A stretch of 64,000 nt of DNA from Halomonas sp. McH1-25 (GCF_022348165.1 NZ_JAKRFI010000003.1:1-64000); one strand, 5' to 3'; shown: positions 1 through 9,191, counted from the first letter of the stretch. Notes: generated from the sequence alone by a model not told the origin. Numbers and translations are program-made.

Positions 1-68
1 CCGAGGCGCTCAAGGAGAGCAACCCGCTGGGCCTCAAGCGGCTTTACGACGGCAAGCGCGAGGGCTGA
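1..68 (+). CDS. C-terminal end of an unidentified protein (cut by window edge)
   Basis: The frame starting at base 3 is open from the left edge and ends with TGA at 66-68, giving the tail EALKESNPLGLKRLYDGKREG (21 codons). The 73-base gap to the next gene, which has its own ribosome binding site, is consistent with a real gene ending here. Too little is left to name the family. Confidence 0.5.
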   Translation, partial: EALKESNPLGLKRLYDGKREG

Positions 69-141
69 GTCGCGTCACTGGCATTGCAATGATCGAGCCG
101 GCATGGGGCGACCCATGCCGGTTTTTTCGTAAGGAGACAGC

Positions 142-1572
142 ATGGAAAGACACAATCGCTTTCTCGATGAATTGTCCGTCCTGCTCGGCCCCGAAGGGGT
201 GCTGCACGACCCGGCCGATCATGAGCGCTACGTTCAGGACTGGGCCGGCGACCGGCTGGGCATGCCGCTGGCCGTGGCCCGTCCCGAGTCCACCGAACAG
301 GTCGCAGAAACCGTCAAGCTGTGCCGTGCGCACGGCGTGCGCATGGTGCCCCAGGGCGGCCACACCGGACTGGTGCGCGGCGCCATGCCCGACCCCGAAC
401 ATGCCGAGCTGGTCATTAGCCTGGAGCGAATGAACCGAATCCGCCGCATCGACCCGCTCAACTTCAGCATCGCCGTCGATAGCGGCTGCATTCTCGAAAA
501 CGTCAAGCGTGCCGCCGAGGCCGAGGACTGTTACTTCCCGCTCTCGTTAGGCGCGCAGGGCAGTTGCCAGATCGGCGGCAATATCGCCACCAACGCAGGC
601 GGTCTCAACGTGCTGCGCTACGGTATGATGCGCCAGCTGGTGATGGGCCTGGAAGTGGTACTGCCCGACGGACGAATCTGGAATGGCATGCGTGCCCTGC
701 ACAAGGACAATCGCGGCTATAGCCTGGCGCAGTTGTTCATTGGCAGCGAGGGCACGCTGGGCATCGTTACCGGCGCCGTACTCAAGCTGTCGCCGCGCCC
801 CGAAAAGACGCAAACCGCCCTGCTCGCCGTTCCCTCGATCAAGGCCGCAATGCAACTCTACTCGCTGGCCCGGCGCCAATGCAGCGACCTGCTCTCGGCC
901 TTCGAGCTGATTCCCCGCGAATGCATCGAGCTGGCCCTGGAAGCTGCGCCCCAGCTCAGAGATCCGCTGGATGCCGCCTACCCTCACTACGTGCTGCTCG
1001 ACCTGGCCGCCACCGGGCCAGTGGACCTCGGCGAGATGATCGAGGCGTTGCTCACTCGCGGCATGGAGAACGAACTCGTCCTCGATGGTGCACTGGCATC
1101 CAGCGAGAGTCAGTCCCAGCGACTCTGGCAATTCCGCGAAAGCATGCTGGAAGGCCAGCAGCGGCGCGGCGAACACCTGCGCACCGATATCTCGGTACCG
1201 ATCTCGGCGCTGGCCGACTTTGCCGAGGCGGCCACTCAGGCAGTCAGCATGCATGCGCCCGAAGCGACGATCATTGCCTACGGCCATGTCGGCGACGGCA
1301 ACCTGCACTTCAACGTCCTGCCCCCGGCGACACTGGCCGACGAGGAAAAAACGGCATTGCTGCATGACATCGAGACGCTGTTGTTCGCGGTGGTCGACCG
1401 CTTCGACGGCAGCATCAGTGCCGAGCACGGCATCGGCCGCGTCAAGCAGGCAGCCTACCTGGAACGCATCAGCGACATGGAACGGGAACTGCTGTCAGGG
1501 CTCAAGCGGCTCTTCGATCCCGACCAGTTGATGGGCATGGGCCGCATTCTCCCCGACCCGCCCTCTTCCTAG
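142..1572 (+). CDS. FAD-linked 2-hydroxyacid dehydrogenase (GlcD / D-2-hydroxyglutarate dehydrogenase type)
   Basis: A 476-residue cytosolic or membrane-associated flavoprotein that should oxidise a D-2-hydroxyacid (2-hydroxyglutarate, lactate or glycolate) to the 2-oxoacid. The N-terminal PCMH-type FAD domain shows VPQGGHTGLVRGA near residue 76, GNIATNAGG near 150 and GSEGTLGIVTG near 201. The C-terminal oxidase cap carries GHVGDGNLHFNV near 380 and SAEHGIGRVK near 427, the conserved His-rich substrate and metal region of the family. Length is normal. An AAGGAG ribosome site lies about 8 bases before the ATG. The substrate cannot be decided from sequence. It lies just before a sugar-acid catabolic cluster but probably has its own promoter. 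Confidence 0.88.
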   Translation: MERHNRFLDELSVLLGPEGVLHDPADHERYVQDWAGDRLGMPLAVARPESTEQVAETVKLCRAHGVRMVPQGGHTGLVRGAMPDPEHAELVISLERMNRIRRIDPLNFSIAVDSGCILENVKRAAEAEDCYFPLSLGAQGSCQIGGNIATNAGGLNVLRYGMMRQLVMGLEVVLPDGRIWNGMRALHKDNRGYSLAQLFIGSEGTLGIVTGAVLKLSPRPEKTQTALLAVPSIKAAMQLYSLARRQCSDLLSAFELIPRECIELALEAAPQLRDPLDAAYPHYVLLDLAATGPVDLGEMIEALLTRGMENELVLDGALASSESQSQRLWQFRESMLEGQQRRGEHLRTDISVPISALADFAEAATQAVSMHAPEATIIAYGHVGDGNLHFNVLPPATLADEEKTALLHDIETLLFAVVDRFDGSISAEHGIGRVKQAAYLERISDMERELLSGLKRLFDPDQLMGMGRILPDPPSS

Positions 1573-1641
1573 CCCATGGTTCTTAGCCAATAGTGGTAAT
1601 GGCGGCGTCCGGCCTCGCAACTACACTGGAAGCTAGCATCC

Positions 1642-1651
1642 TGTCATACAA
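1642..1651. promoter_or_regulatory. Candidate GntR operator upstream of the FAH gene
   Basis: TGTCATACAA, an imperfect TGGTATACCA-type palindrome, lies 63 bases before the FAH start. The same motif recurs at 5057, 9267, 12285 and 12294, always in promoter gaps of this cluster. FCD-type GntR proteins commonly bind palindromes of this shape. The assignment to the local regulator is inference. Confidence 0.45.
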
Positions 1652-1713
1652 TCGACCATCAATAACAACGGTGAGCTTGTCTCACCCGACCCATTCAGAA
1701 GGAATTCGGTGTC

Positions 1714-2559
1714 ATGAAACTGCTGCGCGTCGGCCCACCGGGCCAGGAAAAACCCGCTCTGCTGGACCAGGAAGGCAAGCTTCGCGACCTATCGGGCCAT
1801 ATCGACGACCTGACAGGTGCCAACCTGAACGCGAGCCAGTTGCAGTCCCTGACAGCTATAGCGACCGACGAGCTACCCGTCATCGATGCCGCCTCCCGCA
1901 TCGGCCCTTGTGTCGGGCATGTCGGCAAGTTCATCTGCATCGGCCTCAATTACTCCGATCATGCGGCGGAAACCGGCGCCGAGGTGCCTAGCGAGCCGGT
2001 GATCTTCAACAAGTGGACCAGCGCCATCTGTGGTCCAAACGATGACGTGAAGATCCCCCGTGGCTCACAAAAGACCGATTGGGAAGTCGAGCTCGGCGTA
2101 GTCATCGGCAAGGCTGGTCGTTACATCGACGAAGCCGATGCGATGGCCCACGTTGCCGGTTTTTGCGTGGTCAACGATGTCTCGGAGCGTGAGTATCAGC
2201 TCGAGCGTTGCGGCAGTTGGGACAAGGGCAAGGGCTGTGACACCTTCGGCCCGCTGGGTCCGTGGCTGGTGACGCCCGACGAGATTGCCGATCCGCATGA
2301 TCTGGGCATGTGGCTCGAGGTGGACGGCAAGCGCTATCAGAACGGCACCACGCGCACCATGGTCTATCAGGTGCCTTTTCTGATCAGCTACCTGAGCCGT
2401 TTCATGAGCCTGCAGCCCGGCGACGTGATCTCCACCGGTACGCCTCCGGGGGTGGGCATGGGCCAGCAGCCGCCCGTCTATCTCAAGCCGGGACAGCAAA
2501 TGCGCCTGGGCATCGACGGCCTCGGCGAGCAGTGCCAGCGTGTCGTTGCCGACGACTGA
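1714..2559 (+). CDS. Fumarylacetoacetate hydrolase family protein, 2,4-diketo-3-deoxy-acid hydrolase-like
   Basis: A 281-residue FAH-fold enzyme. The core shows GLNYSDHAAE (about 72-81), the metal-binding acid cluster in KTDWEVELGVVIG (about 119-131) and the C-terminal STGTPPGVG (about 237-245), all typical of Mg-dependent C-C hydrolases or dehydratases acting on 2-oxo-acids. Its N-terminal MKLLRVGPPGQEKPALLD style matches the group that includes 2,4-diketo-3-deoxy-L-fuconate hydrolase and proteins often mislabelled ureidoglycolate lyase. It is followed at once by the altronate-dehydratase-type gene, so cleavage of a sugar-acid-derived diketo acid to pyruvate plus a hydroxyacid is a reasonable inference. 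Confidence 0.8.
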   Translation: MKLLRVGPPGQEKPALLDQEGKLRDLSGHIDDLTGANLNASQLQSLTAIATDELPVIDAASRIGPCVGHVGKFICIGLNYSDHAAETGAEVPSEPVIFNKWTSAICGPNDDVKIPRGSQKTDWEVELGVVIGKAGRYIDEADAMAHVAGFCVVNDVSEREYQLERCGSWDKGKGCDTFGPLGPWLVTPDEIADPHDLGMWLEVDGKRYQNGTTRTMVYQVPFLISYLSRFMSLQPGDVISTGTPPGVGMGQQPPVYLKPGQQMRLGIDGLGEQCQRVVADD

Positions 2560-2566
2560 ACCACGG

Positions 2567-2600
2567 TGCCGGCCGGCCCGCCATATCGGGCCGGCCGGCA
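2567..2600 (+). promoter_or_regulatory. Perfect 14-bp hairpin directly before the dehydratase ribosome site
   Basis: TGCCGGCCGGCCCG (2567-2580) pairs perfectly with 2587-2600 around the loop CCATAT. The ribosome site GGGAG starts at 2601 and there is no T-run, so this is not an intrinsic terminator. It may stabilise the upstream mRNA or modulate translation of the next gene. Confidence 0.6.
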
Positions 2601-2610
2601 GGGAGCCTGC

Positions 2611-4254
2611 ATGAGCCAGACCATCGCCAGCGACACTTTTCAGCGCCCCAGCCTGCGCGTGCACACCGCCGACAACGTTCACGTCGCCCTCAAGGACCTT
2701 CCCGCCGGGACCCAGATCGAGGATAACGGTTGCACCGTGCACCTGGCCGAGGCCATTCGCCACAAGCACAAGTTCGCCCTGCAGCCCTTGGCAAAGGGCG
2801 ACCCGGTGATAATGTACGGTGTCACCGTCGGCCGGGTCACCCGCCCCATCGCCGAGGGTGGAGCCATCACTACCGGCAATGTCGAGCATTCCACCGACAG
2901 CGATCAGCTCCAGACCCGTCGCGAACATTGGGACGCGCCGGACGTCAGTCGCTTCCAGGGCCTCACCTTCGAGGGCTTTCATCGTCCTGACGGCCGGGTC
3001 GGCACGGCCAACGTCTGGGTCGTGGTGCCATTGGTCTTCTGCGAGAACCGCAATATCGAGGTGCTGCGCCAGTGTGTCGCCGACGCGCTCGGCGAGGATC
3101 CCTATCGCAATTACAAGCGCATGGCACGCGAGATGCTGCATGGTCGGGCAGGCGGATCACCCGCCGAGCAGGCTCCCGACGAGCGCCTGTTTCCCAACGT
3201 CGACGGCGTGCGCTTTTTGACCCACACGCTGGGCTGTGGCGGCACCGACGACGATGCCCTGGCATTGTGCCGGCTGCTGGCCGGCTACATTTGCCACCCT
3301 AACGTGGCGGGAGCGACCGTGCTCAGCCTGGGCTGCCAGAAAGCGCAGATCGACATGCTCAAGCAGGCCATGGCCGAGCGCGATCCCGAAGGCCTGCGCC
3401 CGGTACATTACTTCGAGCAGCAGACCGCAAGCAGCGAGGACTCTCTGATCCGTGAGGCGCTGACCACCATTTTCGATGGCCTGAAGGAAGCCAACCGGAT
3501 CACGCGTCAGCCGGCGCCGCTGTCGGAACTCTCCATCGGGGTGGAGTGCGGGGGCTCCGACGGCTTCTCGGGGCTGTCCGCCAACCCGACGGTCGGCGCT
3601 GCCATCGACCGCCTGGTGGCCCTGGGTGGCAGTGGCATCCTCAGCGAATTCCCCGAGCTGTGCGGCGTCGAGCACGAGTTGATGGCACGCTGTGTCGACG
3701 ACCAGGTCGCTGAACGTTTCCGCTCGCTGATGGATGCCTACCAGACGCATGCCGCCGCCGTCGGCGCCCATTTCTCCATGAATCCTTCGCCGGGCAACAT
3801 TCGCGACGGCTTGATCACCGACGCGATGAAATCCGCCGGTGCCGCCAAGAAAGGCGGCGACAGCCCGGTCGTCGATGTACTCGACTACACCGAACCCGTC
3901 GTGCGCAAGGGTCTGAACCTGTTATGCACGCCGGGCAACGACGTGGAGTCCACCACCGCTCTGGTCGGCTCCGGCGCCAATCTTGTGATCTTCACTACCG
4001 GCCTCGGCACGCCCACCGGCAACCCCGTCGCGCCGGTGCTCAAGGTGTCCAGCAACAGCGAAATGGCCCGGCGCCTGACGGACATCATCGATTTCGATGC
4101 CGGCCCGATCATCCGCGGCGAGGCGCAGATTGCCGAGCTGGCCGATGAGCTGCTGCAGCTGTGCATCGACACCGCCTCGGGGCGCTACCGGCCCAAGGCG
4201 GTACAACTGGCCCAGTACGACTTCATTCCCTGGAAACGCGGCGTGTCGCTGTAG
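2611..4254 (+). CDS. UxaA-family sugar-acid dehydratase (altronate/galactarate dehydratase type)
   Basis: A 547-residue dehydratase expected to convert an aldonate or aldarate to its 2-keto-3-deoxy acid. An N-terminal SAF domain (about 10-85) is followed by the large UxaA catalytic domain with TLGCGGTDDDA (about 209-219), GVECGGSDGFSG (about 310-321), GNIRDGLITDAMKSAG (about 393-408) and a C-terminal TTGLGTPTGNPVAP. The conserved Cys residues fit the metal-dependent family. The start at 2611 is chosen because GGGAG sits 5-9 bases ahead; the open frame extends to 2566 without a ribosome site. It is probably co-transcribed with the FAH gene. The substrate (altronate, or another sugar acid) is unresolved. 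Confidence 0.85.
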   Translation: MSQTIASDTFQRPSLRVHTADNVHVALKDLPAGTQIEDNGCTVHLAEAIRHKHKFALQPLAKGDPVIMYGVTVGRVTRPIAEGGAITTGNVEHSTDSDQLQTRREHWDAPDVSRFQGLTFEGFHRPDGRVGTANVWVVVPLVFCENRNIEVLRQCVADALGEDPYRNYKRMAREMLHGRAGGSPAEQAPDERLFPNVDGVRFLTHTLGCGGTDDDALALCRLLAGYICHPNVAGATVLSLGCQKAQIDMLKQAMAERDPEGLRPVHYFEQQTASSEDSLIREALTTIFDGLKEANRITRQPAPLSELSIGVECGGSDGFSGLSANPTVGAAIDRLVALGGSGILSEFPELCGVEHELMARCVDDQVAERFRSLMDAYQTHAAAVGAHFSMNPSPGNIRDGLITDAMKSAGAAKKGGDSPVVDVLDYTEPVVRKGLNLLCTPGNDVESTTALVGSGANLVIFTTGLGTPTGNPVAPVLKVSSNSEMARRLTDIIDFDAGPIIRGEAQIAELADELLQLCIDTASGRYRPKAVQLAQYDFIPWKRGVSL

Positions 4255-4291
4255 CTCGTATCGGACAGATGCAAAGAGAGGGAAATTACCT

Positions 4292-5020
4292 TTAGCTCGG
4301 CGAGTCGTCGGACAATCTCTCCTTGAGCTGGCGATACGTCCCGTAGTGGCGATCGAGATGGCGCCGCATCGCCGCCTCTGCGGCATCCGGGTCGCCAGAG
4401 GCAATGGCTTCGACGATCTCGGTATGGGCCTGCAAGGCGGCATGATCTTCGCCGTCACGCTGCAACACCTGGGCGCGCCGGTCGTCTAGCCACTCCGACA
4501 ACGCCTCGTGCACGGCGTTGAAGATCGGGTTACGGGCAATGGAAGCCAGCACGCCATGAAAGTCGTTGTCGCTGCGCTTGAAGCGTGCTTCGTCGCCCAG
4601 CGCCGCGCGGTTCTCGTCGACTGCCTGGCGCAGGCTATCCACATCTTCGGGAGAAGCATGCACTGCAGCGTAGCGGGCCAGTGAAATCTCGAACATGGCG
4701 CGAGCTTCCTGAAAGTACTGCTGCCCTTCCGACTTGGAAAGCAATTGTCGGGTGACACCCGACAGGCGAGCCATTACCGCCTCGGCCGTGGGTCGAATGA
4801 CGCGTGCCCGCGTACCGCTATTGATGGCGATGAGTCCCAGACGCTGCAGGTAGAACAGTGCCTCACGAACCGCCGGGCGCCCCACACCGAACTGCTCCAT
4901 CAGCTCACGTTCGGCGGGCAACTGGTCGTCTTCCTTGAGACGTCCGTCGAGAATATCTCTCTCGAGTTGCTCGGCCACTTGCTCGGAAAGCGTCTTGCGC
5001 TCCACCTTGTATCTCGTCAT
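4292..5020 (-). CDS. GntR-family regulator, FCD (FadR) subfamily
   Basis: A 242-residue repressor or activator. The N-terminal winged helix (about 8-75) contains LPAERELMEQFGVGRPAVREAL. The C-terminal FCD domain carries D151, H155, H199 and H221, which have the spacing of the family's metal-binding site. An AGGAG site precedes the ATG. It is the last gene of the leftward transporter operon and faces the dehydratase gene tail to tail. FCD regulators next to sugar-acid genes usually sense the pathway substrate or an intermediate. It is the likely owner of the TGNCATACCA motifs, one of which lies just upstream of its own start. Confidence 0.9.
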   Translation of the reverse strand: MTRYKVERKTLSEQVAEQLERDILDGRLKEDDQLPAERELMEQFGVGRPAVREALFYLQRLGLIAINSGTRARVIRPTAEAVMARLSGVTRQLLSKSEGQQYFQEARAMFEISLARYAAVHASPEDVDSLRQAVDENRAALGDEARFKRSDNDFHGVLASIARNPIFNAVHEALSEWLDDRRAQVLQRDGEDHAALQAHTEIVEAIASGDPDAAEAAMRRHLDRHYGTYRQLKERLSDDSPS

Positions 5021-5056
5021 TCGCTGCGACTCCTCGCCAAGCCCAAATGCCGACTA

Positions 5057-5066
5057 TGGTACTGCA
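5057..5066. promoter_or_regulatory. Candidate GntR operator before the regulator gene
   Basis: TGGTACTGCA (reverse complement TGCAGTACCA) lies in the 52-base gap between the dehydrogenase stop and the gntR start. A second half-like TATACCA follows at 5074-5080. It is consistent with autoregulation, but the match is weaker than at the other sites. Confidence 0.3.
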
Positions 5067-5072
5067 TGCGGC

Positions 5073-6143
5073 CTATACCAGCATCGGCGGTGCCAATTCG
5101 AGCGTTTCCGCCAATTGGTGGTACGCGGTCAGGTTGGCCGAATCCAGGGGAATGCCTTCGGCATCGCGCTGGGCCTGGCAACGCCATTCACGGTCGCCTG
5201 GCGCCATGACCTGCTTGCCTTCCAATGCGGGCTGGGCGCGCAGATCCTCCAGATAGGCCAGCATGGCACGCTCGTACGTTGTCCGGTCGCTGAATGCGCC
5301 CGGGTGCATGACCAGGAAGAAATGCCCCACTCCACGCGGCGTCGACATGTCCTCGCCGCTCATCGGCAGCATACGAAACCCGTGGACCATTCCCGTCAAG
5401 GTAGCGCTGAGCACTTCCACCATCCCGGCCAGACCGGCACCCTTGAAGCCGAAGTCGGCACCGCCCAGCGGCAGCAGGCACGCCGCTCTGTGGGGATCGG
5501 TAGTCAGCTCACCCTGGTCATCGACCACCACGTTGGGAGGCAGTGTCCGATCGATGGCCCGGTACTGCTTGACCCGGTTCCAGGGAATCGAACTGGTCGC
5601 CATATCGAGCAGGTAAGGCTGGCTATCCGGCACCGGCGCCGCGAAGGCAATGGGATTGGTGCCATAGAACGGCGTCTGCCCCTGATGCAGGCTGACCAGC
5701 GCATCGGCGTTGCACACTGACAGGCCGATATAACCTCGTCGTGCCGCAGCCAGCGCATAACAGCCGGCAGCCCCGAAGTGCGAGGAGTTACCGACGGCCA
5801 CCGCGCCGATGCCGGCCGTCTCGGCCAGTTCGATGGCGTGATCGATGGCCTTGTAGCCTGCCAGGTGGCCGAAGCCATCATCGGCATCCAGATAACCCGT
5901 GGCCGCCAGGCGCTGGGTGAAGGTGGGGTTCGGCCGTCCTTTGATTCTGCCCCCCTGCACCGCCTGCACGTAATGCGGCAGCAGTCGCAGCCCATGGCTG
6001 TCGGTTCCCATTCGCGAGGCCGTCACCAAGGCCTGAGTGACGGCCTTGGCCGAGGCTTCGTCGGTATCGCAGCGCAGCAACACGCGCTGCATGAAATCTT
6101 CGAGCTCGCTAACGGCAATACGTGCCGCAATGTCGTTCGGCAT
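5073..6143 (-). CDS. Ldh_2-family NAD(P)H-dependent malate/lactate/sulfolactate-type dehydrogenase
   Basis: A 356-residue member of the type-2 malate/L-lactate dehydrogenase family, whose members include YiaK (2,3-diketo-L-gulonate reductase) and sulfolactate dehydrogenase. The conserved SRMGTDSHGLRLLPHYVQ region (about 47-64), the SSHFGAAGCYAL segment (about 122-133) and GTNPIAFAAP (about 160-169) are present. It would interconvert a 2-oxo and a 2-hydroxy acid in the cytosol. AGGGA lies 7 bases before the ATG. It sits between the TRAP permease and the regulator, so a 2-oxo/hydroxy-acid step in the imported sugar-acid pathway is inferred. Confidence 0.82.
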   Translation of the reverse strand: MPNDIAARIAVSELEDFMQRVLLRCDTDEASAKAVTQALVTASRMGTDSHGLRLLPHYVQAVQGGRIKGRPNPTFTQRLAATGYLDADDGFGHLAGYKAIDHAIELAETAGIGAVAVGNSSHFGAAGCYALAAARRGYIGLSVCNADALVSLHQGQTPFYGTNPIAFAAPVPDSQPYLLDMATSSIPWNRVKQYRAIDRTLPPNVVVDDQGELTTDPHRAACLLPLGGADFGFKGAGLAGMVEVLSATLTGMVHGFRMLPMSGEDMSTPRGVGHFFLVMHPGAFSDRTTYERAMLAYLEDLRAQPALEGKQVMAPGDREWRCQAQRDAEGIPLDSANLTAYHQLAETLELAPPMLV

Positions 6144-6159
6144 GAAAGTCCCTGTCTCC

Positions 6160-7539
6160 TCAACGATAGATCAGTTCGGGCAGCCACATGGACAGTGACG
6201 GAATGAAGGTCACCATCAACAAGGCGATGAAAAGTGGAATGAGAAACGGCAGTGTCCCGCGCATGCAGCGCTCGAACGGAATGTTCGAGACCCGAGACAG
6301 CACGTAGATCACCATGCCCACCGGCGGCGTCAACAGGCCGATCATCAGGTTGAGGACCATGATCACGCCGAAGTGGACCGGATCGACCCCGGCATTCACC
6401 GCCACCGGCAGCAGCACCGGTACCAGAATGGTGATCGCAGCGATGGTCTCCATGAAGCAGCCCACCACGATCAGCACCAGGTTGATCAGCAGCAGCACCA
6501 TCAAGGGGTTGTCGGCGAATGGCCCGAACAGCGCCATGACGTGCTGCGTGACCTGGTTGCTGGTCAGGATCCAGGCGAAGATCGAGGCCCCGGCGACGAT
6601 CAGCAGGATGATCGCGGTGGTCTCGATGGTCTCCATGCTGACCTGCAGCAGGCGACGCCAGGTCAGGGTGCGATAGACCACGGTGCCCAGGAACAGCGCA
6701 TAGACCACGGCGGCGATGGCCGCTTCCGTCGGGGTGAACATGCCGGTGATGATGCCGCCCACGATGATGATGGGCGTCATCAGCGACAGGAACGCCCGCG
6801 CGAAAGTGATGCGCAGTACCTTCATAGAGAACTCGGCATCGCGCTTATAGCCACGACGGCGTGCCAGAATGGCGATCATGATCATCAGGATGACGCCCAT
6901 CAACAGTCCTGGTACCAGCCCGGCAACGAACAGCTGGCCGACCGAAGCCCCGGCCATGACGCCATAGATGACCATGGGCAGACTCGGTGGAATGATCGGA
7001 CCGATGGTCGACGAGGCAGCGGTAATGCCCACGGCGAACTCCTGATCGTACCCGGCATCGCGCATGGCCTTGATCTCGATGGTGCCCAACCCGCCGGCAT
7101 CGGCCACCGCTGCGCCGGACATGCCGGAGAAGACGATGCTCGCGCCGACGTTGACGTGGCCGAGGCCACCGCGCATCCAACCCATCAGCGCCAGCGCGAA
7201 GTCGAAGATACGCGTGGTGATGCCGCCGTTGTTCATCAGGTTGCCGGCCAGGATGAAGAATGGAATGGCCAGCAACGGAAAGCTGTCGACGCCGTTGATC
7301 ATGCGGTGCGCGACCACGATATCCGGTACCTGGCCGCTCAGATAGACATAGATCAGACAGGACCCCGCCAGGCAGATGGCGATGGGCACGCCCATCACCA
7401 GCATGGTGAACAGCGAGGCGAACAGAAACGACATGTAGTGTTCCTGAATGGCCAGGAACACGCAGAACAGAACGGCCAGGGCAGCGACGACCGGCGGAAC
7501 GATCATGCGTCCGAGACTGAGGGTCATGGTGTTGGGCAT
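6160..7539 (-). CDS. dctM: TRAP transporter large permease (DctM)
   Basis: A 459-residue, about 12-13-segment membrane protein that forms the Na+-coupled channel subunit of a TRAP importer. Recognisable segments are MGVPIAICLAGS near the N-terminus, GGITTRIFDFALALMGWMRGGLGHVNVG (about 103-130, family signature) and GLLTPPVGMVIYVLS near 390. It carries an extra N-terminal hydrophobic stretch before MSFLFASLF, where many homologues begin. The distal ATG has a GAGAG-like ribosome site, so the longer form is kept. It follows dctQ by 21 bases. Confidence 0.92.
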   Translation of the reverse strand: MPNTMTLSLGRMIVPPVVAALAVLFCVFLAIQEHYMSFLFASLFTMLVMGVPIAICLAGSCLIYVYLSGQVPDIVVAHRMINGVDSFPLLAIPFFILAGNLMNNGGITTRIFDFALALMGWMRGGLGHVNVGASIVFSGMSGAAVADAGGLGTIEIKAMRDAGYDQEFAVGITAASSTIGPIIPPSLPMVIYGVMAGASVGQLFVAGLVPGLLMGVILMIMIAILARRRGYKRDAEFSMKVLRITFARAFLSLMTPIIIVGGIITGMFTPTEAAIAAVVYALFLGTVVYRTLTWRRLLQVSMETIETTAIILLIVAGASIFAWILTSNQVTQHVMALFGPFADNPLMVLLLINLVLIVVGCFMETIAAITILVPVLLPVAVNAGVDPVHFGVIMVLNLMIGLLTPPVGMVIYVLSRVSNIPFERCMRGTLPFLIPLFIALLMVTFIPSLSMWLPELIYR

Positions 7540-7560
7540 GGCACACTCTCGCTAGTATTG

Positions 7561-8115
7561 TTATCGATCGTCATCGGTGGCCAACAGCTCGCTGGTGCCC
7601 TCTCGCCAATGCCGAATCGCCACCTGGATGGCGCGCAACAGCATCAGCAGGAACCCCGCCATGACCGCGTAATAGAGATAGCTCTTGGGAACGTCCACCG
7701 ACACCATCATCGAATGGGTACGCCCGGCGAGGCCGTAGGTGATCCAGGATGCGGCAGCGAAGAACGCTATTCGGGCGATATCGACCAGTGTCGACAGCAG
7801 GCGCCCCATGATCGGCGGCATGTAGCGATAGAAGAACTCGACCATGATGTGCGAGTTCTTGCGTACCGCCATCGAACCGCCAATGAAACACACCAGGATC
7901 AGCAGGTAACGCGCCATTTCTTCCGTCCAGGCAATCGAGTCGCCCAGCACGTAACGGCTGAAGAACTGCAGGAACACATCGATGGCCAGCAGCCAGAAGA
8001 TGACCAGCGCGAGGTAGTCCTCGACACCATAATCGCGTGGATCGAACTCCTTGCTGCCGATGTCGGCCAGCGCCTCGAGCGCCTCACTGTCATGAGCCAG
8101 GCGTTCTTTCGTCAT
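7561..8115 (-). CDS. dctQ: TRAP transporter small permease (DctQ)
   Basis: A 184-residue membrane protein with four predicted hydrophobic segments. The second block shows the DctQ pattern WTEEMARYLLILVCFIGGSMAVRKNSHI (about 75-102). It pairs with DctM in a tripartite ATP-independent periplasmic transporter. GAGGAGA precedes the ATG. It lies between dctP (77-base gap) and dctM. The protein begins with an unusually long soluble N-terminal stretch of about 35 residues. Confidence 0.9.
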   Translation of the reverse strand: MTKERLAHDSEALEALADIGSKEFDPRDYGVEDYLALVIFWLLAIDVFLQFFSRYVLGDSIAWTEEMARYLLILVCFIGGSMAVRKNSHIMVEFFYRYMPPIMGRLLSTLVDIARIAFFAAASWITYGLAGRTHSMMVSVDVPKSYLYYAVMAGFLLMLLRAIQVAIRHWREGTSELLATDDDR

Positions 8116-8192
8116 GATCGTCTCTCCTCGCTACCCACCCGGAACGACGGATGGGCAGCGGAGTGGTTGGCGTGGAATCGATGGACTGACGA

Positions 8193-9191
8193 TTACTGGC
8201 CGATCGCCTGCAAGCGGTCGTAGGTTTCCTGGTCCCAGGTCGCGGCTTCGCCGTTGTGATAGGGAACGACTGCCTCGCGGAACGGTTCGGTGTCGACCTC
8301 GTTGACGGTCACGCCCTGATCCCTGAACCAGGCCACCAGGTCCTTCTCGGACTGGACGATATCCTCGGTGATCTTCTGACCGGCCTCGGTGTAGACGTTG
8401 CGGAAGACTTGCTTGTCCTCGTCGGACAGGCGATTCCACAGCGGGCCGCCGGCGATGGTGATCAGCGAGTCGGTAATGTGCCCGGTCAGGGTGATGTAGT
8501 CCTGCACCTCGTAGAATTTCTTGGCCTGGATGGTCGGCAGCGGGTTCTCCTGGGCATCCACGACGCCCTGCTGCAGCGCCAGATAGACCTCCGAGAAGGC
8601 GATGGGCGTCGGATTGGCGCCGACCGCTTCGGGGAACATCATGTACATGGGGGCGTTGGGCACGCGGATCTTCAGCCCCTGCATGTCCTCGGGCGTCGTG
8701 ATCTCCTGATTGGATGTCGTGTGCCGCTTGCCGTAATAGTTCATGGCCAGCGGAACGTTACCGGTAGCATCCTCATAACCTTGGGCGATTTCCTTGAACA
8801 GATCGCTCTCGGTATAGGCTTTCCAGTGTTCGAAGTCGCGGAACATGTAAGGCGCCCCGGCAATGCCGACCGGACCGTAGGAACGGCCGGCAAACTGGTT
8901 ACCGGTGTAGATCAGATCGACGGTTCCCAATGACAGACCTTCGTTGATGTCCGCCTCCTTGCCCAGCGACGAGGCAGGATGCACCTCGACGGAATAACGG
9001 CCGTCGGTGCGTTTCTCGATTTCGTCGGCGGCCCACAGCGCCCACTTGTGGTAGGGCTCGGATGTCTCGTAGACATGCGCGAAGCGAAGCGTTTCGGCAC
9101 TGGCCAGACCGGCGACGCTGACGCCGGCCAATAACAGGGTGGTCGATATCCAGCGATTGATCTTGGTGGAGCTGGCGCGCTTGTGACCCAT
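8193..9191 (-). CDS. dctP: TRAP transporter periplasmic substrate-binding protein (DctP)
   Basis: A 332-residue binding protein with a Sec signal peptide (basic start MGHKRASSTKINR, hydrophobic core, cleavage near LASA-ET). The mature part has DctP motifs: YTGNQFAGRSYG, the GLKIRVPNAPMYMMFPEAVGANPTPIAFSEVYLALQQG block with the carboxylate-binding Arg near 176, and QENPLPTI. The ligand is expected to be a sugar acid, because DctP families adjoin DUF1537/PdxA2 and dehydratase genes in several proteobacteria. AAGGAGA lies 8 bases before the ATG. Confidence 0.93.
   Translation of the reverse strand: MGHKRASSTKINRWISTTLLLAGVSVAGLASAETLRFAHVYETSEPYHKWALWAADEIEKRTDGRYSVEVHPASSLGKEADINEGLSLGTVDLIYTGNQFAGRSYGPVGIAGAPYMFRDFEHWKAYTESDLFKEIAQGYEDATGNVPLAMNYYGKRHTTSNQEITTPEDMQGLKIRVPNAPMYMMFPEAVGANPTPIAFSEVYLALQQGVVDAQENPLPTIQAKKFYEVQDYITLTGHITDSLITIAGGPLWNRLSDEDKQVFRNVYTEAGQKITEDIVQSEKDLVAWFRDQGVTVNEVDTEPFREAVVPYHNGEAATWDQETYDRLQAIGQ

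Noticed and set aside
6373-8223. 616-codon open frame opposite dctM/dctQ
   Set aside because: Its translation is rich in His, Asp and Gln, typical of the antisense frame of a hydrophobic high-GC gene; the permease genes explain the region.
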